Source of the DNA: Paludibacteraceae bacterium
Lineage (GTDB): Bacteria > Bacteroidota > Bacteroidia > Bacteroidales > Paludibacteraceae
Length of the DNA: 38,574 nucleotides
Reading direction: 5' to 3'
Assembly (NCBI GenBank): GCA_017559505.1
Contig: JAFYSF010000029.1
Location: 1 to 38,574, forward strand
Shown here: positions 1 through 8,600 of the stretch, piece after piece
Layout of the letters: every line of letters starts with the position of its first letter
Position numbering within the stretch: the stretch's first letter is position 1
Notes under the pieces: generated by a model
Told to the model about the DNA's origin: nothing
What the model saw: only the letters and a program-made list of their open reading frames with translations
Databases searched by the model: none
Translations under genes and position numbers: made by a program

Positions 1-166
1 GAGTATGAAATAGGAACTCCTCTTGATGATACACATCAAACTCTGGATATGACGCTTCTTCAAGATCTGAAATCACATATCCATCCAAGCGATAGATAAC
101 ATCTTCGTATGGAATATACCATTCATCTCGACTGATTTCTTTTGTAATCTTTCTTTCCATATTCAT
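1..166 (-). CDS. N-terminal fragment of hypothetical protein, runs off left edge
   Basis: An open frame on the minus strand starts at ATG 166 (a second ATG lies at 160) and continues for 55 codons off the left edge. The visible protein begins MNMERKITKEISRDEWYIP and is acidic and aromatic. I do not recognise a family. The start lies immediately beside the MITE-like element at 170-367: the first ATG overlaps the proposed target duplication. The native start or promoter may therefore have been replaced by the insertion. Confidence 0.35.
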   Translation of the reverse strand, partial: MNMERKITKEISRDEWYIPYEDVIYRLDGYVISDLEEASYPEFDVYHQEEFLFHT

Positions 167-169
167 TTA

Positions 170-367
170 GGGCACTTCTATAAATTGCCCGTTTTAAAAC
201 AATAACAACTAATAACAACAAATGGCACTTTTATGATATTTTGATTTTCTGCTTGTATCTTTTTGATTGTCAGTCGGTCATAATGCCCGCATTATTCCCT
301 TCTTTCGCTCAAAAATCTACTACGCATAAATCTCAAAATCTCTATAAAGCAATTTATAGAAGTGCCC
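170..367. mobile_element. MITE-like element with 19-bp perfect terminal inverted repeats
   Basis: The ends are perfect inverted repeats: GGGCACTTCTATAAATTGC at 170-188 and its reverse complement at 349-367. TTTA flanks both sides (166-169 and 368-371), consistent with a 4-bp target duplication. The 160-bp interior has no ORF of useful length. This is the layout of a non-autonomous element mobilised by a DDE transposase elsewhere in the genome. No transposase lies in this window, and the parent IS family cannot be assigned from memory. Confidence 0.55.
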
Positions 368-422
368 TTTAGTTTTTTTTACTCAATGGGCTACAGACTT
401 TGTCCACATTTTTTGGAATGAC

Positions 423-773
423 CTACTTTGGACTTGCAAAAATAGTTTTAAAATAGGTATTATAAAATTCCTTTTTGTATTTAAGCAAAAACTCTTCTAA
501 TTTATCATCTTTATCAATTTTATCCATTGCTTTTGCCCACTCCCATAATGTTCTATTACCTATTTTACTGTTCACGTCAATATTCATTATATCAATATAC
601 ATATTAAATGAACCAACCCTATCTGTCCTTTCGTTTAGAACATTTTTTATTTTTTGTTTAACTTTGTTGAAGTTTCGCTTTGTACCATTTACGCAAACTT
701 CATAATCAGACAAAGAGGTTATCAATGCATCAGCAACTTCATTGCAGGTTTCGATTAATTCGTAATTATTCAT
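423..773 (-). CDS. hypothetical protein, 116 aa
   Basis: An ATG-started frame of 116 codons with no recognised domain. The protein is hydrophilic and probably mostly helical. It carries a TLWEWAKAMDK segment near residue 75 and a lysine-rich C-terminal third. There is no signal peptide or membrane segment, so a cytoplasmic location is likely. It is the last gene of the minus-strand run of small unknown proteins, 76 nt below the 135-aa PHMHI protein, and may share its transcript. The string ACTTTGGACTTG occurs both at its 3' end (about 425) and just upstream of it (about 812), which suggests local duplication. Confidence 0.6.
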   Translation of the reverse strand: MNNYELIETCNEVADALITSLSDYEVCVNGTKRNFNKVKQKIKNVLNERTDRVGSFNMYIDIMNIDVNSKIGNRTLWEWAKAMDKIDKDDKLEEFLLKYKKEFYNTYFKTIFASPK

Positions 774-849
774 ATTAAAATCCCATTCTATTTATTTTCG
801 GAATTATATACTTTGGACTTGTGAATAAGGTGTATTCGTCTGCTTATAT

Positions 850-1257
850 TTAGTCTTTTAATTTCGTGTAATCCAACACTTCAGAAGTTTCATCCACTTG
901 TGTCTTGCCTGTGTTGTTGTCGTTCCACATAGACAGAGCGTATTCCCAGTTCGTTTTGTAACGCTTATTTTTTTTACACTCTTCTTTTAAGAAATCAACT
1001 AGATACTTTTTCTGCTTCGGTGTCAAAATTTCTTCTTTTCCCGTATGGTGAAAATATTCTATTTTATCCAAACAGACACAAGTGTGTATTTTCTTTCCAT
1101 CGGTTTCGTCATCCCATATATGCATATGTGGAATTTCATCCTCATCACCACACACAAACACCTTGAATTTCAGCGACTCCTGTTTGCTGTTTTCCTCCAA
1201 GATGGTGAAATAACCGACAGAAGCCATTTCATACAACATATCGAGATTCTCTTTCAT
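850..1257 (-). CDS. small PHxH-motif protein (135 aa), unknown function
   Basis: This protein has an N-terminal beta-rich part ending in IPHMHIWDDETDG (near residue 42), then a helical part ending TNWEYALSMWNDNN. The same order, PHxH then N-x-A-x-x-W-N-D-x-N, occurs in the first 130 residues of the 326-aa protein at 2333-3313, so the two are homologous. The paired histidines recall small DUF4160-like folds, but that is a weak resemblance. Its ATG overlaps the stop of the upstream 202-aa gene (ATGA, 1254-1257), which indicates translational coupling. No signal peptide is seen. The function is unknown; a metal- or nucleotide-binding role for the histidines is only a guess. Confidence 0.75.
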   Translation of the reverse strand: MKENLDMLYEMASVGYFTILEENSKQESLKFKVFVCGDEDEIPHMHIWDDETDGKKIHTCVCLDKIEYFHHTGKEEILTPKQKKYLVDFLKEECKKNKRYKTNWEYALSMWNDNNTGKTQVDETSEVLDYTKLKD

Positions 1258-1862
1258 ATCAAATTATCTTTTTTGTAATTGTGTATATTCATTATTATAG
1301 CAGTTGCAATAAGGTCTTCCCCGTTCCATATAGCAGTTGTGTATTTTTCGATGTCAATATCTTTGTTGTTTTTGTTCAATTCAACAAACTTCTTCAAATA
1401 TTCAACTGCATCATTTAATATATTCATAGTTTCGTTGGAATAATCCTTGAAACCATCAACCCTATCCTCATAAAAAACATACACAACTTTTGTATAGTAG
1501 TCTTCTTTTGAAAGTTTCTTTACACACACAGACTCTTGGATAGTTTTGTTTATGATTCTGTTTATGTATTTCATTATCCTTTCGTCGTTTTTGTTTTTTA
1601 TGTGTTCAAAGGCTTCTTTTGAGTTGAATCCGAATATGATCTTTTTAACATCTTCTATCTCTCCGTCAGCATCTAGCACTTCAATGGAAAAATGATAACC
1701 ATCATCAGATAACGATTTGTACTTACCAATAAAACGTTCCAGATAATTATTCGGTATTTTGACACCACCGTTTTTTTCATAAAAACGCTCCAACGCATCA
1801 CTACATTCTGTCCAATAAAAATTTCCGTCAAGATTTATATCTTCTTTAAGTATATGGCTCAT
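1254..1862 (-). CDS. unknown protein with YWTE/IPNN module (202 aa)
   Basis: Residues 15-50 read FYWTECSDALERFYEKNGG followed by KIPNN. This matches the C-terminal half of the 326-aa protein (HYWTEVSGIIEHYY, then PIPNN). A later IIFGFNSKEAF segment matches MICGIKSEEIF in that protein. The gene is therefore a free-standing form of the second module of the fusion protein. The protein is about 200 aa, charged, and without a signal peptide or membrane segment. It starts 2 nt after the stop of the 145-aa gene and overlaps the start of the 135-aa gene by 4 nt, so the three are almost certainly one operon. I do not recognise a named family. Confidence 0.75.
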   Translation of the reverse strand: MSHILKEDINLDGNFYWTECSDALERFYEKNGGVKIPNNYLERFIGKYKSLSDDGYHFSIEVLDADGEIEDVKKIIFGFNSKEAFEHIKNKNDERIMKYINRIINKTIQESVCVKKLSKEDYYTKVVYVFYEDRVDGFKDYSNETMNILNDAVEYLKKFVELNKNNKDIDIEKYTTAIWNGEDLIATAIIMNIHNYKKDNLI

Positions 1863-1864
1863 AT

Positions 1865-2302
1865 TTATTCACTAATCTTTTTTAGTTTTTGAAACAATTC
1901 ATCTGTTGGTATTTTTTCTTTCCAATAATCAATCAATATTTTTTTGTTTTTCATGATCCACCGTTTTAGCTCATTAATTTGTGCTTGACTGATTTTGATT
2001 TTATTTAAATCATTGTTTTTCAATAATATCTTTGGAGTGTCCGATATGGAAATGGGAATCAATTCATTGGTTTGGATTTTTGTTGCCGTATTGTTCTGGA
2101 ATTTTATTCGTGGCAAATTATGTTTTCCTGTAGATTGTGTATTGTTAGTTTGCACCCAAATAATAACATCCAACCCCGTGGTATTCTGTGAAATGTTAGC
2201 CATTTCCAATAACATTTCATCAGTATAGACGGTTTGCAATAATTCATCTATTGTTTCGTAATTCTGATCTTCAATAAATTCTTCGCACTTCTTAATTTCC
2301 AT
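1865..2302 (-). CDS. unknown small protein (145 aa), possible diverged PHxH module
   Basis: ATG at 2302, 30 nt after the stop of the 326-aa gene. The protein has a beta-rich core (GLDVIIWVQTNN, then HNLPRIKFQNN) followed by a helical C-terminus (ISQAQINELKRWIMKNKK, then DYWKE). Its size and layout parallel the PHxH protein at 850-1257, with NLPRIKF in the place of IPHMHIW. If the two are related, the second histidine has been lost. The homology is inferred from layout and is less secure than for its neighbours. No signal peptide is seen. It lies between the fused and the split versions of the module pair. Confidence 0.7.
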   Translation of the reverse strand: MEIKKCEEFIEDQNYETIDELLQTVYTDEMLLEMANISQNTTGLDVIIWVQTNNTQSTGKHNLPRIKFQNNTATKIQTNELIPISISDTPKILLKNNDLNKIKISQAQINELKRWIMKNKKILIDYWKEKIPTDELFQKLKKISE

Positions 2303-2332
2303 ATTATTCTATAATTTATCGGAATTAATCTA

Positions 2333-3313
2333 CTACTTGTGATCAATGTCATAGTTCAGATTTATGACATTCAGTGTCAAAATCTGCGTATCTGACAATA
2401 GGTAATTACCATATTCAATATAGTCGGAAATGGTTTGTATTTTTTCTTTGGTCGAATTCAACACTTCCACACTATCTCTCAATGCATTGTGCCATTTTGG
2501 AATCAGTTCGTTTAGTTCATCTTCTTCATGCATCCTATATAAGTTCTCAATTATATAAATTGCCTGCCTTACCGAATATTTAGTTTCTTTAGACTCATTG
2601 ACCATTTTATTGACCTCTTTCATAAAATCATAATTGTTCTCAAACTCAGACATTACCTCATAAAATATTTCTTCAGATTTTATTCCACATATCATTTTTG
2701 TGAATTTCTCATTAACTTGTCCAATGACTCTATTATAGTGAATCATATCTTTCTTTGATGGTGTAATCTGGCTATCAGGGACACCTAATATTTTACTCGC
2801 CATGTTATTAGGTATTGGAAACCCATTATGTTTTTTGAAATAATAATGTTCTATAATACCACTGACTTCTGTCCAATAATGTAATTCCATTTTTGATATT
2901 GTAAATGATTCGGTAAATTGTTCATCAATTTCATTTGTTGGATTTGCATCATTCCAAGCCATGATCATTCTCTTTAGGTTACTAATTCCAAAATTATTTT
3001 TTGTTACTTCGTCAAACCATTCTATGATTCTATCTCGAACATCGGTAATGCCATTCCAATTTTTTGGGTAGTTATTCTTGGTTCTCCAAATGTCCATATT
3101 TTTAATGTGTTCAAACTTAATTTCTAATTCAATATCACCATTGTCTATTTGAACATGAAAATGGGGCGTTTTTGTGGCTTGTTCATTATTTTCGCCATAT
3201 ACAATTACCTTGGAGTTTCTTGGTATATTATCTGTTGGACGAGAAATTATGGCTATCTCATCAATTCTATGTTTTGATGAAAAATCATTATTTAGATTAG
3301 TATAATCAGGCAT
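2333..3313 (-). CDS. two-module protein: PHxH module fused to YWTE/IPNN module (326 aa)
   Basis: Residues 1 to about 130 contain PHFHVQIDNG and end IMAWNDANPTNE, matching the 135-aa protein at 850-1257. Residues about 145-290 contain HYWTEVSGIIEHYY, PIPNN and MICGIKSEEIF, matching the 202-aa protein at 1254-1862. It is therefore a natural fusion of two proteins that are encoded separately further down the same operon. Such fusions usually mean that the parts interact. No signal peptide, membrane segment or known catalytic motif is visible. It is the first gene of the run, and no convincing TAnnTTTG box was found directly upstream. The function is unknown; a defence or toxin-immunity role is conceivable from the context only. 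Confidence 0.8.
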   Translation of the reverse strand: MPDYTNLNNDFSSKHRIDEIAIISRPTDNIPRNSKVIVYGENNEQATKTPHFHVQIDNGDIELEIKFEHIKNMDIWRTKNNYPKNWNGITDVRDRIIEWFDEVTKNNFGISNLKRMIMAWNDANPTNEIDEQFTESFTISKMELHYWTEVSGIIEHYYFKKHNGFPIPNNMASKILGVPDSQITPSKKDMIHYNRVIGQVNEKFTKMICGIKSEEIFYEVMSEFENNYDFMKEVNKMVNESKETKYSVRQAIYIIENLYRMHEEDELNELIPKWHNALRDSVEVLNSTKEKIQTISDYIEYGNYLLSDTQILTLNVINLNYDIDHK

Positions 3314-3342
3314 TGGAGTATTGAGGTTTATTTCGTGATCTA

Positions 3343-3716
3343 AATTATTGGTATTTCAAGCATGTAGGAGATATTGCCAGTTTGTCCACCTGTCAAAAAG
3401 CTCTACTTTGTTCAATGCATCCATTAACCTTTGTCCACAATATGAAAATGCGGAATAGGTGCGCTATCTTCCATGAAATACAGAATATCCAAATCCTTTC
3501 TCACTGAGCAAACTCGCCCCATGCGCATCATCATTACTATCGTTTTGCGGAATCATAGCATACTCCTCTTTGACATCACGCATAGAATACACTTTGCGGC
3601 GATATTTCCATACAGCGACACCTGTCCCATTAGTTGCTAAATCCATGAACTTGCCAATAGTTGATAACCCATAGCTCGCACTGCGAGCGTTCTCTTTAGC
3701 AGTAGCGAAGCGTACC
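3343..3716 (-). pseudogene. decayed PHxH-family gene with frameshift, deletion and nonsense codon
   Basis: Minus-strand pieces in different frames reconstruct a relative of the PHxH proteins. The first part (about 3464-3716) reads GKFMDLATNGTGVAVWKYRR and continues to DDAHGASLLSEK. A different frame then gives YFMEDSAPIPHFHIVDKG and a stop at 3424-3426. A third frame gives FDRWTNWQYLLHA, a TGA at 3356-3358, then NTNN. This parallels the conserved TNWEYALSMWNDNN ending if the TGA replaces the conserved Trp codon. About 60 residues between PHFHI and TNW are missing. The 5' part is intact enough to be called as a 60-codon ORF, but I see no reason to think it is translated as a functional protein. 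Confidence 0.5.
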
Positions 3717-4544
3717 CTATTCTGTCCAGCGAATGCGTTGCGCTAATTGCAAGAAGTAGTCGTTAGACCATAAGTCTAATTCACGTGGATTCTGCACAAA
3801 TGGTAATACATCAGCTTTCACTTGCTGAATATCAGTCATAGAAAGACGATGATGTAATAAGTCTATGAACTCAGTTTGGGTGCACTCCTTGCCAGAAAAT
3901 TCCACGATGCGCTCATGCAAATGCGACCAACTTAGAGGGTAATTCCAACGAATATACCACTCAAAATCATACCAATCGCGCCCCTTGACACGATTCTTCC
4001 ATTGACGATAAACCAACGCATGCATCTTACCCGCAAACAAACAAGGCAAGGTCATACAACGAACCATAAATGAATAAGGCTGCACCAATAGCTTTTGTTC
4101 TGTTTGAAATAACAATGGCGGTTGTGTATCTACCTCAATTTTGATTTTCAGCGAACGCTCTGTTTGAAAGTTAAGGTTATAGACATCGGTTGTATCTTTT
4201 AAGAAAGCGGATTCCACACGTCCAAAGTTGCGTTTGTCTTTTTTCGTGATATTCACTTCGCGCCCTAAGAGGCGTGCCTCCTCAATTATCGCAGGAAAGT
4301 AATTCTCAAAGCAGAAATTAGGATTTGCACTAAGCAAAGTAAAGTCCATATCCTCGGAATAACGCTGAAGACCATAGAACAGTCTGAGGCATGTACCACC
4401 ATAGAATGCAGCGTCGGCAAAAAAACCACCTCGTGCTAAACCAGCCAAAGTAACTTGCTGCATTACTTCGTAAAGTGCGTTGCGCTTGCCTTCTTCACCA
4501 GGCATGGTATGAGCGGCTAGCATTTGATCAAAGAGATTGTTCAT
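3717..4544 (-). CDS. abiEii: type IV toxin-antitoxin toxin, AbiEii nucleotidyltransferase
   Basis: The protein (275 aa from ATG 4544) carries the AbiEii nucleotidyltransferase signature YGGTCLRLFYGLQRYSEDMDF near residues 48-68: the GG-T core followed by the SED-x-DF metal-binding acids. AbiEii-family enzymes are NTP transferases that act on RNA targets and block growth; related MenT toxins modify tRNA. The length fits the family. A TTG six nt upstream also keeps the frame open, but ATG 4544 gives a normal N-terminus. It overlaps the end of the antitoxin gene by 17 nt, so the pair is translationally coupled in the usual antitoxin-first order. Downstream is pseudogene sequence. Confidence 0.93.
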   Translation of the reverse strand: MNNLFDQMLAAHTMPGEEGKRNALYEVMQQVTLAGLARGGFFADAAFYGGTCLRLFYGLQRYSEDMDFTLLSANPNFCFENYFPAIIEEARLLGREVNITKKDKRNFGRVESAFLKDTTDVYNLNFQTERSLKIKIEVDTQPPLLFQTEQKLLVQPYSFMVRCMTLPCLFAGKMHALVYRQWKNRVKGRDWYDFEWYIRWNYPLSWSHLHERIVEFSGKECTQTEFIDLLHHRLSMTDIQQVKADVLPFVQNPRELDLWSNDYFLQLAQRIRWTE

Positions 4545-5202
4545 GTGCAATAAAACGAATAATAGTTTCTAATGTAGTATGCTTATGCGATAGTGGAACC
4601 AATTGCTTGAGAAGATCTAAATTTAGCGAGGATATGGCCTCCATATCAAACCGCAAATCGTTCTCTAGCCACTCTGCTACTTCGCATTGATAACGCATGG
4701 AGATACCAGATGTAAACTGTACTAAATCGAACAATGCTTTTTCGGGAGTGGCAATTAGATAGGACAACCCCTCATCACTTTGCATGCGAACCCCTACGGA
4801 GAGCCATTCAGCGGAGCAATGGGTAAAATAGAACTGCCCTATAGGCGTGTCAAACTGGCGTGCTGCCTTGGTTGTTATAGACTGCACGGCATATACTTGT
4901 TCTGGAATGAGTCCGAAGTAGCGCAATGCCGTCTGCATGGACACATAACTTGGCCCATACAAATGATTAGCAACAAGGAAACGATTGTAACTCTTACCAG
5001 ACTCATCTTCGCTGAGGATGTATAGCCCCTTCTTCAAGCGAATAATTTGCCCTTTGCTCACCAATAGGCGTGCCTTATCGGTGATGTGCTGATGGTCGGG
5101 GAAGAAGGACTTTAGCACATCAATACCGAAAGGTATAGAACTTATTTTTCTTAGCGAGTTTTGCATATAAATAGCTTGTTTTTGCATAGATAAACGAGAC
5201 AT
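4528..5202 (-). CDS. abiEi: type IV toxin-antitoxin antitoxin, AbiEi family
   Basis: This 224-aa protein has an N-terminal winged-helix region (about residues 20-75, ending LVSKGQIIRLKKGLYIL). The AbiEi C-terminal domain follows (VANHLYGPSYVSMQTAL, later YLIATPEKALFDLV). AbiEi proteins counter the partner nucleotidyltransferase and repress their own promoter through inverted repeats. It sits directly upstream of and overlaps abiEii. A consensus-like promoter lies at 5231-5261, and a perfect 13-bp palindrome surrounds the ATG (5186-5216), a plausible autoregulatory operator. Family assignment is good. The exact antitoxin mechanism is inferred from the family. Confidence 0.88.
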   Translation of the reverse strand: MSRLSMQKQAIYMQNSLRKISSIPFGIDVLKSFFPDHQHITDKARLLVSKGQIIRLKKGLYILSEDESGKSYNRFLVANHLYGPSYVSMQTALRYFGLIPEQVYAVQSITTKAARQFDTPIGQFYFTHCSAEWLSVGVRMQSDEGLSYLIATPEKALFDLVQFTSGISMRYQCEVAEWLENDLRFDMEAISSLNLDLLKQLVPLSHKHTTLETIIRFIAHEQSL

Positions 5203-5216
5203 GCTCGTTTATCTAT
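5186..5216 (-). promoter_or_regulatory. perfect palindrome over the abiEi start codon (candidate operator)
   Basis: Two 13-bp arms (5186-5198 and 5204-5216, core ATAAACGAG / CTCGTTTAT) are perfectly complementary around a 5-nt loop. The abiEi ATG (5200-5202) lies in that loop. AbiEi antitoxins are known to bind inverted repeats in their promoters, so this is a likely operator. In the mRNA it could also form a hairpin that controls access to the start codon. Confidence 0.5.
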
Positions 5217-5230
5217 TCATTTCTCCGCTA

Positions 5231-5261
5231 CAAAGGTACTACAAAAAATGCACATACGCAA
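5231..5261 (-). promoter_or_regulatory. Bacteroidales-type promoter of abiEi-abiEii
   Basis: The minus strand reads TTGC (5261-5258), 19 nt, then TACCTTTG (5238-5231). This matches the TAnnTTTG -7 box at the standard spacing. It predicts a start near 5224, about 20 nt before the abiEi ATG and just upstream of the palindrome. Confidence 0.6.
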
Positions 5262-5305
5262 GTAAAGCAAGAAAAATATTTCATAAAATGATAGATTTAG
5301 CGAAA

Positions 5306-5323
5306 CGTCTTATTAACAAGACG
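5306..5323 (-). terminator. weak hairpin after the LRR/helicase operon
   Basis: CGTCTT and AAGACG form a 6-bp stem with a 6-nt loop just beyond the end of the LRR remnant. There is no proper U-run on either side, so termination is uncertain. Confidence 0.25.
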
Positions 5324-5409
5324 ATCTAAAGCTTCACATCGCCATCGGTGCAATGGACTACGTTGGTTGGGAAGTAGAAATTCCTGACTTTATTTAACTT
5401 TATTTTTTT

Positions 5410-5688
5410 TCATTGCGCTATCGTGCCTTGGTATGTGATGGAGGTTAGCGATATGCAACCAAAGAAAGCCCAATCTCCAATACTTGTGACACAATAGGTA
5501 CGTTCGTTAAACACTACGGTCTCAGGTATAATGATATCACACTTATAACCATCATTATCCTCTTGCAAAAATTGCTCTACGAAATTGTCCTCATCGGATT
5601 TAAAATCCTCTTTGAGCTGGATAACCTCTGCGGTCAATGTTTCCTCATTAAGAAGGTATTTGATACCATTGATAATTTCTTCTATCAT
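5410..5688 (-). CDS. short LRR_5/BspA-like protein, truncated by an in-frame TGA
   Basis: The 92-aa frame begins EEIINGIKYLLNEETLTAEV, like the N-terminus of the 440-aa LRR protein at 10718-12040. It contains one LRR_5 unit (VTSIGDWAFFGCISLTSI) and ends TYQGTIAQ. In the paralogue the next residue is W (QGTIAQWEEIKL). Here the codon is TGA, and the same frame continues KKIKLNKVRNFYF, then VVHCTDGDVKL, to a stop at 5326-5328, matching the paralogue's VIHCIDGDV. A TGG to TGA change has therefore removed a normal tail. There is no signal peptide. The ATG is 8 nt after the helicase stop, so it is the last gene of that operon. Function is unknown; LRR_5 units usually mediate binding. Confidence 0.7.
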   Translation of the reverse strand: MIEEIINGIKYLLNEETLTAEVIQLKEDFKSDEDNFVEQFLQEDNDGYKCDIIIPETVVFNERTYCVTSIGDWAFFGCISLTSITYQGTIAQ

Positions 5689-5696
5689 ACGATAGT

Positions 5697-8600
5697 TTAT
5701 TTAAGTTCAATGATTTGTCCAAGGGTGGCGTAGAATAGGACGATGCCTTTGCATTTGAGACCAACGGATTCGATTACCTCTCGGTACGCTTCCATTTGAG
5801 AGGCATAGTGCTCTGGGTTGGCTTCTTCGCCCTGAATATTTTTATAATCCACCAACACAACACCATCCTCGGTGTGCCATAGCAAATCTATCTCTCCACG
5901 TAGCAACTGTCCATTCTTGCGAACGAAGGAGAACGGAACTTCGTGACCTATAGATGTAGGAGTGCCATGTTCTCGGTTCAGATAATCATACAATGAGCGG
6001 ACAGCTTTAATTACTTCTTCAGCCTTGAGTATCTCAGTCAATTTGGCAGACTCTATTAACCTTTGTGCCATTGATACTGATGTTTGTTCATCCATCGATG
6101 CATCGTAGGCGGCATAGATATTGTGAATACAAGTGCCAATTGTACTCATGTGAACATCGTCTTTCTTATCAGAGATATCAATGCGATCGGCTATGGTAGG
6201 ATTAGACGGTTTCAAGGCAGAAGTTATACCGCTTTTGCTCGGATTGACAAGATAGGTCAAATCGCTACCATTTTGCTGCGTTTTAGCCGTATCAATCAGC
6301 GTGTAGGTGTGCAACGTGGAATCTGGAGTGTAGGATGCTCCCTCTTTATCCACGCTGACCGTAATCAGTATGTCTCGCGCTCGCGTGAAAGCCACATAAC
6401 GTAGACGCGTTTCATCCGCCTCTACGCGTTGTTTGGACTCGCAGAAATAGTCCTCATCATACAAGTATTGATATGCTGTACTATTATCGGTTATACAAGG
6501 GAACACGCGAAGCCAATAGGTGTCATCATCATTTCTCTGCTCACGAATACCGAAGAACTCATGTTCCACAATTTTTTCGTCTTCAGCAAAATCATTATCC
6601 CCATCGTAGTAAATAATAATCGGCCACTCCAACCCTTTGGACTTATGCATAGTAAGAACCTTGACAGAAGGACTATTGAGATCCAGTTCCGTTTTGGCTT
6701 GCGCATTTGCCATATATTCTGCATATCCAGCAAAAGTGGGTTTGCTAACTTCCAGTATTTCGCAATGATGATCAAAGTCTTTCGCCAAACGTAATATACG
6801 ACTGATATTGCTGCGACGTATTTCAGAGTCACCCCACATAGCAACGAGATCATATATTCGCAATCGGTCCACAAGAGTTGCCAAAGTATCATACAACCCT
6901 TTCGCATAGCAATCAGAAATAATTTGTTCAATGCGTTGGATTAAGTCGTCATCTGTTTTCCATTCTTTTCGTCCGTTATACTGCCTTTGCTTTTTCTCAT
7001 CCAAAGTAACAGAGATATGCGCAAAATAGTCATTAAGAAGATCCTGCGTAGGGACTGATTTCAACAAATGAAGGATGTCTGCTCGGAGATGTGGGCTATA
7101 TTTGAAACTGAGTTTGTATTGCGCCAACGCCATCAGTAGTCGCTGCTCTATCGGTTGCGTTTCTTTGTCATTATCCTCTGTTGCGAAGAACGGCACACCG
7201 AAATCACGAAGTGCTTTGGTAATTTTAGCGACCGTACCATTTTTGCGAACAAGTATCGCAATATCCCCATATTGAGCCAAACGCTCAGGTTGACCTTTAG
7301 GTTCCACATAGGTATTTCCCAACTCTACCAAGTTCCTGATGTTATGGGCAAGAGCTGTAAAATCAACACCATTGCCTTTTTTCTTTACAGTCCATGACTG
7401 CAGTGGAAGTGGAGGATTTTCTACTGCATATGTTCTACCTGCTTTTAGCTTAATTTCTTTTTCTAGTAAAGTGAAAGGTGCCTTGCTAAATATACCTAAA
7501 AATACATCATTCACGAACTTAACCAACTCCTCGCGTGAACGATAACTAATATCCAAACTGTCTCGGATGCAACCATTTTTTTTGTCAACAATCAGATCGC
7601 TCACCTCTTTAACCAACGCAGTATCTGTTCCTCGGAAACCATAGATGGCCTGTTTAGGGTCACCGACCCAGATACTACGTGGCACTAAATCAGATATACG
7701 TTTGAAGATATCTATCTGCATAGGATTACAATCCTGGAATTCATCTACCAATACCAGTTTATAGTTGCTGATTTCTGCCTTAACTTCATCCTTTTCTAAT
7801 AATTGACTGAAATAGACCTCCATATCATTGAAGTCCAACATCTTGTGGGTCTGTTTGTAGCTTTGGTACTTTTCTCTCCACTGAATTAAGATATCGAAGA
7901 GTTTTTTCACTATCTCGATAGCTGCCTCTTTCCTGTTGCCTGAGAATACAACTCTGGATGCATATAGTTTCCATGCTTGATAAACATCTTCAATACCTTT
8001 AAGTCCGTCTATTTCAACTTTACCATTACTGTTTTTGGGGTCATACGTTTTGAGGTACTCTAATCTAGCATCGGCATATTTATTCAAAGTACCATCTTTA
8101 TTGGTCTTTTTGCGTAGAGCATTTTCAAGATTCGTCTTGCAGATTTTATATTCTTCTTCGTTGAATGCATAGTTAGCAAAGACGACTTTAATTTCTTCTA
8201 TGGAGTTCTCACAACTTTGTTCTAAATCATCAATATGATAATAGCGCACCTTATTAACCATCGTACGTAACCAGTCACTCCAAAATGCTATATATGGTTT
8301 TTCGCCTTTTCCATCATTCTTCTTCCAATCCAAAGTCTTACGCCATTCCTCTAAGAGTAGCATATCTTCCAATGACACTTGTTCAAACAAAGATCGGTCT
8401 ACATAGGAATTAAAATCATTCTCATCCATTTGTTGACAATCAGGACTAATGCCGATAAGATACCAATATTTTTGGATGAAACGCAAACATACGGAATGGA
8501 TGGTACCTATCGTGGCCGCACCCATCTCGTTTGCCTCCTTCGGCATGTTCAACTCCAAGAGTTTTTTCTTTGCCCGCTCTTGCATTTCTTGTGCGGCTGC

